From contig UQCF01000001.1 in the NCBI GenBank assembly GCA_900539465.1, positions 186,001-250,000 on the forward strand: a stretch of DNA of 64,000 nt. Direction: 5' to 3'. Below the pieces are notes generated by a model. The model saw only the letters and a program-made list of their open reading frames with translations. It had not been told where the DNA came from and made no database searches. The DNA is from an uncultured Ruminococcus sp. (GTDB lineage Bacteria; Bacillota; Clostridia; Oscillospirales; Acutalibacteraceae). This document shows positions 1 through 7,883 of this stretch, in pieces. The position numbers and the translations under genes are program-made. Every line of letters begins with the position of its first letter. Within the stretch, counting starts at the first letter, position 1.

Positions 1-453
1 CGTTGCAACCATAAAGCCCTTGGGCGTGAGTTCGTCAGAGCCGCAGTTGAGTATGCCGCAGGCAGTGTCCCACGGGATATGCTTAACATTATAAAGAGAA
101 TATTTTGAGGCTATGCCGAGCCCGTCACCTACCCCAGTGCCGCCTACAAATCCCGTTATGTTATCATAGGCAAGTTTTTTTTGATAATAGGGATAAAGGC
201 CGAAATTCTCCTGCATCATAACGAGGTCGGCGTCATATCCGTTCAAAAAATCAATTATCGCATTTGCCGAGGCTATGGGACTTTTTTTGACCGACGACAA
301 AAACGAGGGTATCGGAAGTCCGTCAACATTCATATTTATTATCTTCATGCTGCCGCTTTTAACCTCCGAATTATCCGAAGCGAATACGCTCACACCGACG
401 GAAAAGAGCAAGACAACCGCCATAACAAAACTTATTGCTTTTTTAATTTTCAT
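1..453 (-). CDS. Secreted endonuclease/exonuclease/phosphatase (EEP) superfamily protein, C-terminus outside window
   Basis: Partial gene: 151 residues are visible and the frame stays open through position 1. Residues 1-25 form a signal peptide (MKIKKAISF, a hydrophobic stretch, then VFAS). The mature part opens with KIINMNVDGLP and continues with DADLVMMQENF, which match the first beta strand and the metal-binding Glu motif (QEN) of the EEP fold (DNase I, sphingomyelinase, inositol phosphatase relatives). GDGLGIASKY follows, as in secreted EEP phosphodiesterases. The catalytic His/Asp half lies beyond the edge, so the substrate cannot be told; nucleic acid or a phospholipid are both possible. 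The ATG at 453 has GGAGG just upstream and overlaps the stop of the VanZ-like gene (ATGA), so the two are translationally coupled. Confidence 0.8.
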   Translation of the reverse strand, partial: MKIKKAISFVMAVVLLFSVGVSVFASDNSEVKSGSMKIINMNVDGLPIPSFLSSVKKSPIASANAIIDFLNGYDADLVMMQENFGLYPYYQKKLAYDNITGFVGGTGVGDGLGIASKYSLYNVKHIPWDTACGILNCGSDELTPKGFMVAT

Positions 454-908
454 AAAAATATCCTCCGCTTATCCTTTATTTTTATAATCAACAAAGTGAT
501 TATAACAAATATGAGTATTCCGAATGACGCGCCGCAGGAATCAACAAAAACGTCAAAAATTCTGCACGCTCTGCCCGGCACAAAAATTTGATGGACTTCA
601 TCGCTTAGCGCATATACGGCGCATGCCGCAGCCGAAATTAAGGGATGCAGCTCCGAAGAAAAGAAATATCCACATCCGCAAAAGCAAAAGCCCAAAGCGG
701 CAAATTCGCTGAAGTGAGCCATTTTTCTAAACGCATTGTGCGAAACAAGATCGAGATGAGTGTATCGCAAAAACAAATCATAAAGCGACACACTCTCCTG
801 CTCCGACGAATCTGCCCACTGAGCGGAAAAATAAAATATCATCACCATAACCGAAACGGATAGAAGCAAAAACAGCGAAAACAAAATTTTGTTACCTTTT
901 ATTTTCAT
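450..908 (-). CDS. VanZ-like family membrane protein
   Basis: The product has 152 residues with three or four hydrophobic segments. FRKMAHFSEFAALGF at about 60-75 and a later SDEVHQIFVPGR segment are the two conserved blocks of VanZ-like proteins; the His and Glu/Asp residues of the family are present. In enterococci VanZ lowers teicoplanin sensitivity, but most members of this family have no known role. The gene lies between a peptide-binding lipoprotein and a secreted EEP protein, and overlaps both neighbours by 4 bases (ATGA), so all three are made from one transcript. Annotation as antibiotic resistance would not be justified. Confidence 0.85.
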   Translation of the reverse strand: MKIKGNKILFSLFLLLSVSVMVMIFYFSAQWADSSEQESVSLYDLFLRYTHLDLVSHNAFRKMAHFSEFAALGFCFCGCGYFFSSELHPLISAAACAVYALSDEVHQIFVPGRACRIFDVFVDSCGASFGILIFVIITLLIIKIKDKRRIFL

Positions 909-2542
909 TGCTTTGCCGCCTTTCTCAAAGAAAAATCGGGCACTGTCAAACCTGCTATGGCATAAACGCCGTTAGCATCACCGGAAAAAGCTATATAGCT
1001 GCTTTCATAAAATACGGGGTAAACAATTCCGTTATTTATCAAGAATTGCTCGGCGTATTTACAAGATGAGCAAATATCCTCCCCCGCGCTTTGCGACATA
1101 CAGTCCGAAATCAGTTTGTCATAATCTGCATCTTCAAATTTTGCAAAATTATCATCGGATTGCGAATTAAATCTGTTCAAAAATTTAAGAGCACTGTCAT
1201 CGTCCGCCGCAAGAGAATACAGCGCAATCTGGTAATCGCCGTCTGCAACGGCTTTTTCAATGTCTTCACGTTCCGTCGCTTTAACGCTGACGGTTATTGA
1301 AAGCCCAAAGACTTCCTCCCACCTCTGAATAGCTCTGATTGTGGAATTTCTGTATTTTTCGGGGCAAAGTATCGTGACGCTGATATTTGTCGTATCAAGC
1401 TCATCAAGGCCCTTTTTAAAGTAGTTTGATGCAGTATCTGCACTGTATACGGGCAAATTGACCTTGCCCACCGTGTCGCGGTAGCTGCTCTCGCCCCATC
1501 TGCATGAATCCGGAACAAGCCCTTTACACAGGTTTGTGTTTCCGTCCTTTGAAAAATCCGACACATCGGTTGCGTGTATAAGAGCTTTTCTTATGTTATC
1601 GTTTGAAAGATATTTATCGTTAAAATTAAAAATAAATGCCTCGGTGATGTTATTGCTGCTCAGAACGTTTATTTCATCACTTCTTTTAATGCTGCCGTAT
1701 TGCTCGGCGGTGAGCGAGATAACATTGTAATCGCCCTGATTAAACTTTGATATACGCTGCTGTTCGTTGGCATTTATGTTAAGATAAACCGCCTGTGCGC
1801 CGACTGCGGCACTGCCCTTGTAGCCCTCGTTTTTATAAAGAGTCAGTGAGCCGTCGGATACCCATTTGCCTATATAAAACGGGCCGTTGCAGAGGGTATA
1901 TTTAAGCTCTAAGCCGTATTTTGCACCGGTCGCCTCAAAAAATTCTTCGTTGCAGGGCATACACATCGGGTAGGTTAAAACCCTTAACAAATCGGGGTAT
2001 GCCCTTTGAAGCTCAATGACAACGGTGCTGTCATCGGGTGCGCTGATACCGAGATTTTTTTCATTTGCCGAGCCTTCGTAGACTTTCTCGGCATTTTTTA
2101 TCGGGAAAAGCAGATATGCGTCCTCTGCCTTTGTTTCGGGTCTGAGCGCACGCCTTATGCCGAAAACAACATCCTGCGCAGTAACTTTTGTGTTGAATTT
2201 TTCTGCGTAATCCTCACCCAAAACATTTTTATGCGAGCGAAGCGTCTGCCAGTTTGTGTCGCTTCTTAAATGAAAAGTATATGTCAGACCGTCTTCGGAT
2301 ACCTCCCACTTTTCGGCGACGCCGGGCAAAATTTTGCCGTCAGAACCTATGCGTACAAGACCCTCCATACAGTTTTGCACTATGAGCTTTGCGGAATCGG
2401 TTTCTGCAATCTGCGGGTCAACACATTCGGGGTCCGAAGCTATCGGATATATTATATTTATCTCTTTATCTTTGCCGCAGGCGCTCAAAACGCCTGCCAA
2501 AAGGCAAATCAAAACCAATAAAGCAACTATTTTTTTATTCAT
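905..2542 (-). CDS. ABC transporter substrate-binding lipoprotein, family 5 (peptide/nickel type)
   Basis: The product has 545 residues. A lipoprotein signal peptide ends in LSAC, so the mature protein is lipid-anchored at Cys22. The family 5 extracellular solute-binding fold is clear: a motif of the type DPQIAETDSA near residue 40, GLVRIGSDGKILPGVAEKW, then DVVFGIRRALRPE, the loop where peptide-binding proteins close over their ligand. Family members bind oligopeptides, dipeptides, nickel or heme for an Opp/Dpp permease. No permease or ATPase genes flank it, so this is an orphan receptor that must share a transporter encoded elsewhere or act as a sensor. A good RBS (AGAGG) precedes the ATG at 2542. 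The 3' end overlaps the VanZ-like gene. Confidence 0.9.
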   Translation of the reverse strand: MNKKIVALLVLICLLAGVLSACGKDKEINIIYPIASDPECVDPQIAETDSAKLIVQNCMEGLVRIGSDGKILPGVAEKWEVSEDGLTYTFHLRSDTNWQTLRSHKNVLGEDYAEKFNTKVTAQDVVFGIRRALRPETKAEDAYLLFPIKNAEKVYEGSANEKNLGISAPDDSTVVIELQRAYPDLLRVLTYPMCMPCNEEFFEATGAKYGLELKYTLCNGPFYIGKWVSDGSLTLYKNEGYKGSAAVGAQAVYLNINANEQQRISKFNQGDYNVISLTAEQYGSIKRSDEINVLSSNNITEAFIFNFNDKYLSNDNIRKALIHATDVSDFSKDGNTNLCKGLVPDSCRWGESSYRDTVGKVNLPVYSADTASNYFKKGLDELDTTNISVTILCPEKYRNSTIRAIQRWEEVFGLSITVSVKATEREDIEKAVADGDYQIALYSLAADDDSALKFLNRFNSQSDDNFAKFEDADYDKLISDCMSQSAGEDICSSCKYAEQFLINNGIVYPVFYESSYIAFSGDANGVYAIAGLTVPDFSLRKAAKQ

Positions 2543-2677
2543 TATAATTACCTCTGAAAAAATCTCTTTTTATTATAGCAAATAGTTACAAAAAAATCCA
2601 TATAAATTTTAGCTGCGGCAATATATTATTTAATAAATTTTTATGTTATAATTAAACAGAATAAGGAGGAAGTACAT

Positions 2678-4015
2678 TTGGAAATTATTACATATGTTTT
2701 ATCGGCGATAATTATTATTTTGCTGATTATTGTTTTATCAATGCTTTTAGCAATAAAGAAAAAAGACAAAGATACAAAAACCACCGATATGCTCACAGAG
2801 CTTAAATTTCAAAACGAGAGCATTTCAAAAAATTTATCGAACGAATTTGAGCGCAACAGGCGCGAAACGGCGGGCTTTCAAAACAGAGTGGTTGATGAAA
2901 TGTCAAAGAGCCTCGGCACAATGGCGGATTCGCTCACAAAAATGACAAACGCCAACTACGAAAACCTTATAAAGCTCAATGAAAACATCACAAGCTCTTT
3001 AAACTCAATAAAAGACAGCACCCTGTCTCAAAACGAAAAGCAGAGCCGCGTGATTGAAGCCGCCATATCAAAAATGCAGGAGAGCAACGAAAAAAAACTC
3101 GACCAAATGCGTGCGACTGTTGATGAAAAACTCAATGAAACGCTTGCAACAAGACTTGATTCTTCGTTTAAAACCGTTTCACAGCAGCTTGAGAACGTAT
3201 ATAAATCTCTCGGTGAGATGAAAGAGCTTTCAAACGGCGTAACCAACAATGTTTCAACTCTCAACAGGGTTTTGACAAATGTAAAAGCAAGGGGCACATG
3301 GGCAGAAATTCAGCTTGAGGGCATACTTGACCAGACGATACCTAATATGTATGTCAAAAACTTTGCTTCTGTTGAGGGCTCTCAAAAAAGAGTTGAATTT
3401 GCCGTAAAGATACCGTCCGGCGATTCGTCCAAAGACGTTTATCTGCCGATAGATTCAAAATTCCCGATGGAGGACTATGTGAGACTCTGCGACGCGGCAG
3501 ACAAAGCCGACGCAGACGCACTCAAAGCCGCACGAAAGGCTCTTGAAGACAGAGTCTTGAGTGAAGCAAAAGAAGTTGCAAAATACATAAATATCCCCGT
3601 GACAACGCCGTTTGCAATTCTTTATCTTGCAACCGAGGGGCTGTATGCCGAAATCGCGTCTTCGAGAACGGGAATAGCCGAACGCCTCCAAAGCGAATAT
3701 AACATTATGATTGCGGGTCCCACGACCGTAACCGCGCTTTTAAACTCACTTTCTATGGGATTTAAAGCAGTGGCAATAAACGAAAAAGCAAACGAAGTCC
3801 GCCAGCTGCTCGCCGTGACTAAGGCGCAGTATGAAAAATTCGGCGTTGTGCTCGAAAAGGCAGGCAAAAAAATTGAAGAAGCGGGCAGAACGCTTGACGA
3901 CGCAAAAAAGAGAAACGACATTATACGCAAAAAGCTTAAAAATATTGACGAGCCGACTTCTGCCGATGCAGACAAAATTCTCGGTATGGATTCGGACAGC
4001 ACCACGCTTGATTAA
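2678..4015 (+). CDS. rmuC: DNA recombination protein RmuC
   Basis: The product has 445 residues. Residues 1-27 form one membrane helix, followed by a long coiled-coil region (about 35-200) rich in Glu, Lys, Asn and Ser. The RmuC domain follows from about 200, with the conserved GTWAEIQLEGILDQ, PIDSKFPMEDY and ATEGLYAEI blocks. RmuC limits inversions at short repeats and is thought to be a nuclease-like factor, although the biochemical activity is not settled. The start is TTG at 2678, chosen because AAGGAGGA lies 7-8 bases upstream. The gene is followed 12 bases later by a GH3 beta-glucosidase on the same strand, so the two probably share a transcript without an obvious functional link. Confidence 0.93.
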   Translation: MEIITYVLSAIIIILLIIVLSMLLAIKKKDKDTKTTDMLTELKFQNESISKNLSNEFERNRRETAGFQNRVVDEMSKSLGTMADSLTKMTNANYENLIKLNENITSSLNSIKDSTLSQNEKQSRVIEAAISKMQESNEKKLDQMRATVDEKLNETLATRLDSSFKTVSQQLENVYKSLGEMKELSNGVTNNVSTLNRVLTNVKARGTWAEIQLEGILDQTIPNMYVKNFASVEGSQKRVEFAVKIPSGDSSKDVYLPIDSKFPMEDYVRLCDAADKADADALKAARKALEDRVLSEAKEVAKYINIPVTTPFAILYLATEGLYAEIASSRTGIAERLQSEYNIMIAGPTTVTALLNSLSMGFKAVAINEKANEVRQLLAVTKAQYEKFGVVLEKAGKKIEEAGRTLDDAKKRNDIIRKKLKNIDEPTSADADKILGMDSDSTTLD

Positions 4016-4027
4016 CGGAGGTATCTT

Positions 4028-6457
4028 ATGAAACATCAGGAACTTATTTCAAAAATGACGTTGGAAGAAAAAGCGAGCCTTTGCTCCGGCGCGGACTTTT
4101 GGCATTTGAAATCCGTTGACAGACTCGGTATTCAAAAGATAATGGTCTGTGACGGACCTCACGGTCTTCGCAAGCAAAATGCCGAAAACAAAAAAGTCGG
4201 CATAGGCAACAGCTATCCCGCCACATGCTTCCCGACTGCGGTCACAACAGCCTGCTCATGGGATAAAGAGCTCCTTTATAAAATGGGCGAAACGCTCGGC
4301 GAAGAATGTATTCAAGAAGAAGTAGCGGTACTTTTGGGTCCCGGCACAAACATGAAGCGCTCCCCTCTTTGCGGCAGAAACTTTGAGTATTTCTCCGAAG
4401 ATCCATGCCTTGCAGGTGAGCTTGCGGCTTCGTTTATAGACGGCGTTCAGTCCAAGGAAATAGGCACGGCACTGAAGCACTTTGCCGCAAACAGCCAAGA
4501 AACGGACAGGATGACAGGCAACAGCATTGTTGACGAACGCGCGCTCAGAGAAATATATTTAAGAGCATTTGAAATTGCCGTTAAAAAGGCTCAGCCAACA
4601 ATGGTTATGAACGCCTACAACAAGCTCAACGGTGTTTATTGCTCCGAAAATCAATACCTTCAAAATGACATTTTAAGAGACGAATGGGGCTTTGAGGGTG
4701 CGGTAGTCAGCGACTGGGGCGCGGTTAACCAAAGAGTTGAGGGCCTCAAAAACGGTAACGACCTCGAAATGCCGTACTCCGGCGGATATAACGATAAAAA
4801 AATCGTTGACGCGGTTAAATCCGGCGAATTGAGCGAAGATGTGCTCAATAAAGCCGTTGACAGACTTATAGAAATTATTTTGAATGCCGCAAAAATCGAG
4901 AAAAAGCCGTATTTTGCAAACGCCCATCATGCCGTTGCAAAAGAAGTTGCGCTCGGCTCAATAACGCTTTTAAAGAATGAGAGCAACATTCTTCCCCTCT
5001 CTGATAAAAGCAAATCGGTCGCCGTTATAGGCGAAATGGCTGTTGACCCGAGGTATCAGGGCGCAGGCAGTTCGCTTGTTAACCCGACAAAAAAAGAAAA
5101 TGCTTTTGACAGCCTTATAAAACTCGGCTACAAAGTTAAATATGCAAAGGGATATAACAAAAAGACTAAGCCTAAAGAAATTAAGCCCCTTATTGACGAA
5201 GCCGTTGCGGCCGCAAAAAGTGCGGACATTGCGCTTTTGTTTATAGGCCTTACGGAGGAATATGAATCCGAGGGATTTGACAGAAAGCATATGGAACTGC
5301 CCGAGGTTCACGATGCACTTGTTGAAGCCGTTTATAAAGTGAACCCCAACATCGTTGTTGTTCTCGCGGGCGGGTCACCTGTTGAAATGCCGTGGTATAA
5401 CAGAGTTAAAGGCATAATCAACACTTACCTTGCAGGTCAGGCGGGCGCGTCCGCACTTGCAGATATAATAGCAGGCATAAAATGCCCCTGCGGAAAGCTT
5501 GCCGAAACTTACCCCATGAAAGGCAGCGACAACCCGTCATACGGCAACTTTGCTCTGCCGCAAAAAGACGTAATTTATAAAGAGAGCATCTATATAGGCT
5601 ACCGTTATTATGACAAGGCGCAGAAAAAAGTTCGTTTCCCGTTTGGCTACGGTCTTTCGTACACAAATTTTGAATACTCAAAAGCCAAACTCAGCAAAAA
5701 GAAAATTCACCCGGGCGAGAGCATTGACGTTACTTTCAGCATAAAAAATACAGGAGAATTTGACGGTGCCGAAATTGCACAGGTGTATATTGAAAAGGGC
5801 GACACAAAAATTTACAGAGCGCCGAAAGAGCTCAAGGGCTTTGCCAAGGTCAGCTTAAACAAAGGCGAAAAGAAATCTGTCACCGTTACGCTTGATGAAA
5901 GAGCCTTTGCATTTTATAATACCGCCGCGAACGATTGGTGTGTTGAAAACGGCGAGTATACTGTTGCGATAGGCACATCTTCGCGCGATATAGTTCAAAG
6001 AATAAAGCTTGTTGCAGAGGGATTTGACAACTCCGTAATGCCGAATTACTCTGAAATAAAAGCATATTTCGGCACTGAACCGAACAAAATCGGTGATGAT
6101 GAATTTAAAAAGGTTTACGGAAAAGAGCTTCCCCTCACTCCGCACAAAGAAAAAAGCGATTATAACACAACCATAAGTGATATGTCGGATAAAGGCTTTG
6201 CAAAAGCAATTTGCAAAACGGCTGAATTTATTGCCGACAACAGCAAGGATGTAAATGCCGGAATGATAGCTTCTGCCGCCATGCAAACGCCTGTCAGGAA
6301 CTTTATAACCATGAGCAACGGACTGTTTTCAGAAGACATGGCTGACGGACTTTTGATGATTTTTGACGGCAAAGGAACGGCAAAAGGAATCGGAAAAATT
6401 GCAAAGGGCGTTCCGCACGCATTGGCAAATCTTAAAAAGCTGCTCAAATCTATTTAA
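4028..6457 (+). CDS. Glycoside hydrolase family 3 beta-glucosidase-like enzyme
   Basis: The product has 809 residues and no signal peptide, so it acts on imported oligosaccharides in the cytoplasm. The order is: GH3 N-terminal barrel with CDGPHGLR near residue 40 and the nucleophile motif VVSDWGAV near 228; the GH3 C-terminal sandwich from about 310 (ITLLKNESNILPL, GAGSS, EYESEGFDR); a fibronectin III-like domain about 560-640 (VTFSIKNTGEFDGAEIAQVY); and a C-terminal extension to 809 that is usual in clostridial members. Likely activity is removal of terminal beta-glucose, but beta-xylosidase or other exo-activity cannot be excluded. The RBS GGAGG precedes the ATG. A bidirectional terminator hairpin follows at 6544-6572. 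Confidence 0.92.
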   Translation: MKHQELISKMTLEEKASLCSGADFWHLKSVDRLGIQKIMVCDGPHGLRKQNAENKKVGIGNSYPATCFPTAVTTACSWDKELLYKMGETLGEECIQEEVAVLLGPGTNMKRSPLCGRNFEYFSEDPCLAGELAASFIDGVQSKEIGTALKHFAANSQETDRMTGNSIVDERALREIYLRAFEIAVKKAQPTMVMNAYNKLNGVYCSENQYLQNDILRDEWGFEGAVVSDWGAVNQRVEGLKNGNDLEMPYSGGYNDKKIVDAVKSGELSEDVLNKAVDRLIEIILNAAKIEKKPYFANAHHAVAKEVALGSITLLKNESNILPLSDKSKSVAVIGEMAVDPRYQGAGSSLVNPTKKENAFDSLIKLGYKVKYAKGYNKKTKPKEIKPLIDEAVAAAKSADIALLFIGLTEEYESEGFDRKHMELPEVHDALVEAVYKVNPNIVVVLAGGSPVEMPWYNRVKGIINTYLAGQAGASALADIIAGIKCPCGKLAETYPMKGSDNPSYGNFALPQKDVIYKESIYIGYRYYDKAQKKVRFPFGYGLSYTNFEYSKAKLSKKKIHPGESIDVTFSIKNTGEFDGAEIAQVYIEKGDTKIYRAPKELKGFAKVSLNKGEKKSVTVTLDERAFAFYNTAANDWCVENGEYTVAIGTSSRDIVQRIKLVAEGFDNSVMPNYSEIKAYFGTEPNKIGDDEFKKVYGKELPLTPHKEKSDYNTTISDMSDKGFAKAICKTAEFIADNSKDVNAGMIASAAMQTPVRNFITMSNGLFSEDMADGLLMIFDGKGTAKGIGKIAKGVPHALANLKKLLKSI

Positions 6458-6543
6458 CGGCAAAATCCGTTTAAAGCGAAAAAACTATTGCGTTTTGCAT
6501 CTCGAAGTCACAAATTTTTAAAATTTTATATTACCTATAAAAA

Positions 6544-6572
6544 CACCGCCGTGAGAAAATATCACGGCGGTG
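6544..6572. terminator. Bidirectional intrinsic terminator between the GH3 gene and the DUF5104-like gene
   Basis: Perfect 11-base arms (CACCGCCGTGA / TCACGGCGGTG) around a 7-base loop. The minus direction is followed by a T run (GTTTTTAT), and the plus direction by CTCTTTATT. It serves two convergent genes. An almost identical copy sits at 7266-7294. Confidence 0.85.
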
Positions 6573-6634
6573 CTCTTTATTCAATAATGAATCAATTATT
6601 CAGGTGCCATTATTACACACACTATCAAATAATG

Positions 6635-7147
6635 TTAAGCGTAATAAATTATATATATACCTTCTTCATTAAAATTAATTTTATCAAATAGGCTAAGATA
6701 TGTCATACCGACCAGATCGGGATCTTTGGTATTTGATATATACCAACTAAGAGGGATTGAATAATTATATTTTTCACCCCCAACAGACTCATCATAAGTA
6801 TCTGTTCTTATATAAATTTCCCACGCTTTTCTATGATACGAATATCCTTTGTTACTGTATGATCCTTCACTCGATCCAGATGAATAAAAATCAACTATTT
6901 TGCCGTCAATACTGTCTATAAATTCACTTATTTTTTCATGAAGTTCATCAACATTATCTTTATAATAAGGGCAAAACAGGTCATATATGGCATCAACATC
7001 TTTTTCATTTATTGCATTAACAATTATATTATTAATGTTTTTTACTCCGATAAACTGAAGCGTCTGATATTGACCCAATAAATTATTACTGTGCGGAAAA
7101 ATCGTAAGCAAAAATGCAAGCACAGATATTAATATCTTTTTTATCAT
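6635..7147 (-). CDS. DUF5104-like small exported protein, copy 2
   Basis: The product has 170 residues. Residues 1-18 (MIKKILISVLAFLLTIFP) are a hydrophobic export signal. The rest resembles the DUF5104 family of small clostridial exported proteins: an alpha-helical start (IIVNAINEKDVDAIYDLFCPY), then a beta-rich part containing IDGKIVDF and a final VGMTYLSLFD strand. Most relatives I recall are lipoproteins, but no lipobox Cys is present here. The function is unknown. About half of the residues match the gene at 7324, and the first 18 residues are identical. It has its own promoter (7187-7215) and a terminator copy, and it lies two genes downstream of a large RHS protein, where immunity genes are often found. 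Immunity function is inference. Confidence 0.75.
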   Translation of the reverse strand: MIKKILISVLAFLLTIFPHSNNLLGQYQTLQFIGVKNINNIIVNAINEKDVDAIYDLFCPYYKDNVDELHEKISEFIDSIDGKIVDFYSSGSSEGSYSNKGYSYHRKAWEIYIRTDTYDESVGGEKYNYSIPLSWYISNTKDPDLVGMTYLSLFDKINFNEEGIYIIYYA

Positions 7148-7186
7148 TATATATCCCTCCTCTAATTTTACATTCCCGTTTATTTT

Positions 7187-7215
7187 ATAATAACATATAC
7201 ATTTTAATTAGTCAA
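7187..7215 (-). promoter_or_regulatory. Sigma-A type promoter of the second DUF5104-like gene
   Basis: On the minus strand TTGACT, a 17-base spacer and TATTAT precede the gene starting at 7147, with RBS GAGGAGGG near the start codon. This gives the second copy a transcript independent of the RHS gene. Confidence 0.65.
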
Positions 7216-7265
7216 CGGATTTATATGAATTTTATATTGTGATTTTATTTCACTTGCATTGAAAA

Positions 7266-7294
7266 CACCGTCGTGAGAAAATATCACGGCGGTG
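7266..7294 (-). terminator. Intrinsic terminator after the first DUF5104-like gene
   Basis: Arms CACCGTCGTGA and TCACGGCGGTG (one wobble) around a 7-base loop, then a T-rich tract (GTTTTC) on the minus strand. It is a near copy of the hairpin at 6544-6572, so the duplicated unit appears to be gene plus terminator. Confidence 0.75.
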
Positions 7295-7323
7295 CATTAT
7301 ACAAGTTGTTGACAATAACAAGT

Positions 7324-7866
7324 TTAGTCGCCAATCCAAAACTCATCTGCAACAATTTTATATATTAGTTTGCTAGGAAATACTGTTTCATCATACAATG
7401 TTAGTGCTTCAAGACCAACAAACTCCGGATTTCTGGTATCTGAAATTGTCCATGAAACATATAATGTATAATTTATATTGCCATGTGTGCCAACGGCAGT
7501 TGCTTCATCATATGTGTCTGTCTTAAAATTTATATTCCAATTTCGTTTATGGTAAGAATATTTGCCGTTATTTTTCGAACTTTCGATGCCGCGCCCGCCA
7601 CCTGAAACTTCAAGTATTTCACCGTCTATACAATTAAAAAGCTCGTTAAGTTTTCGGTGTAAATCCTCAACATTTTCTTTATAATACGGACAATATAATT
7701 CATAAATCAAATCTGCATTTTTCTCTTTTACAGCTTTTACAATTATCTCGTTTACAGATTTAACTCCTATGAATTGTAATTCCTGATAATTTCCTAACAG
7801 TGTACTGTTGTTAGGAAAAATCGTGAGCAAAAATGCAAGCACAGATATTAATATCTTTTTTATCAT
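7324..7866 (-). CDS. DUF5104-like small exported protein, copy 1
   Basis: The product has 180 residues and is a paralogue of the protein at 6635-7147. The N-terminal signal MIKKILISVLAFLLTIFP is identical in both; the mature parts diverge. It shows the same helix (IIVKAVKEKNADLIYELYCPYY), the IDGEILEV strand and a longer C-terminus (KIVADEFWIGD). It starts 17 bases after the stop of the RHS gene with RBS GAGGG, and no promoter fits in that space, so it is co-transcribed with the RHS gene. Position directly behind a polymorphic-toxin-like gene makes it a candidate immunity protein. This is inferred from context only; the family has no proven role. Confidence 0.75.
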   Translation of the reverse strand: MIKKILISVLAFLLTIFPNNSTLLGNYQELQFIGVKSVNEIIVKAVKEKNADLIYELYCPYYKENVEDLHRKLNELFNCIDGEILEVSGGGRGIESSKNNGKYSYHKRNWNINFKTDTYDEATAVGTHGNINYTLYVSWTISDTRNPEFVGLEALTLYDETVFPSKLIYKIVADEFWIGD

Positions 7867-7883
7867 TATATATCCCTCTATTA

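Noticed and set aside
450..908. VanZ-like protein as glycopeptide resistance
   Set aside because: No vanHAX-type genes are present and VanZ-like proteins are widespread without resistance.
6000..6457. C-terminal extension of the GH3 beta-glucosidase as a novel domain
   Set aside because: Helical extensions after the fibronectin-like domain are usual in clostridial GH3 enzymes.
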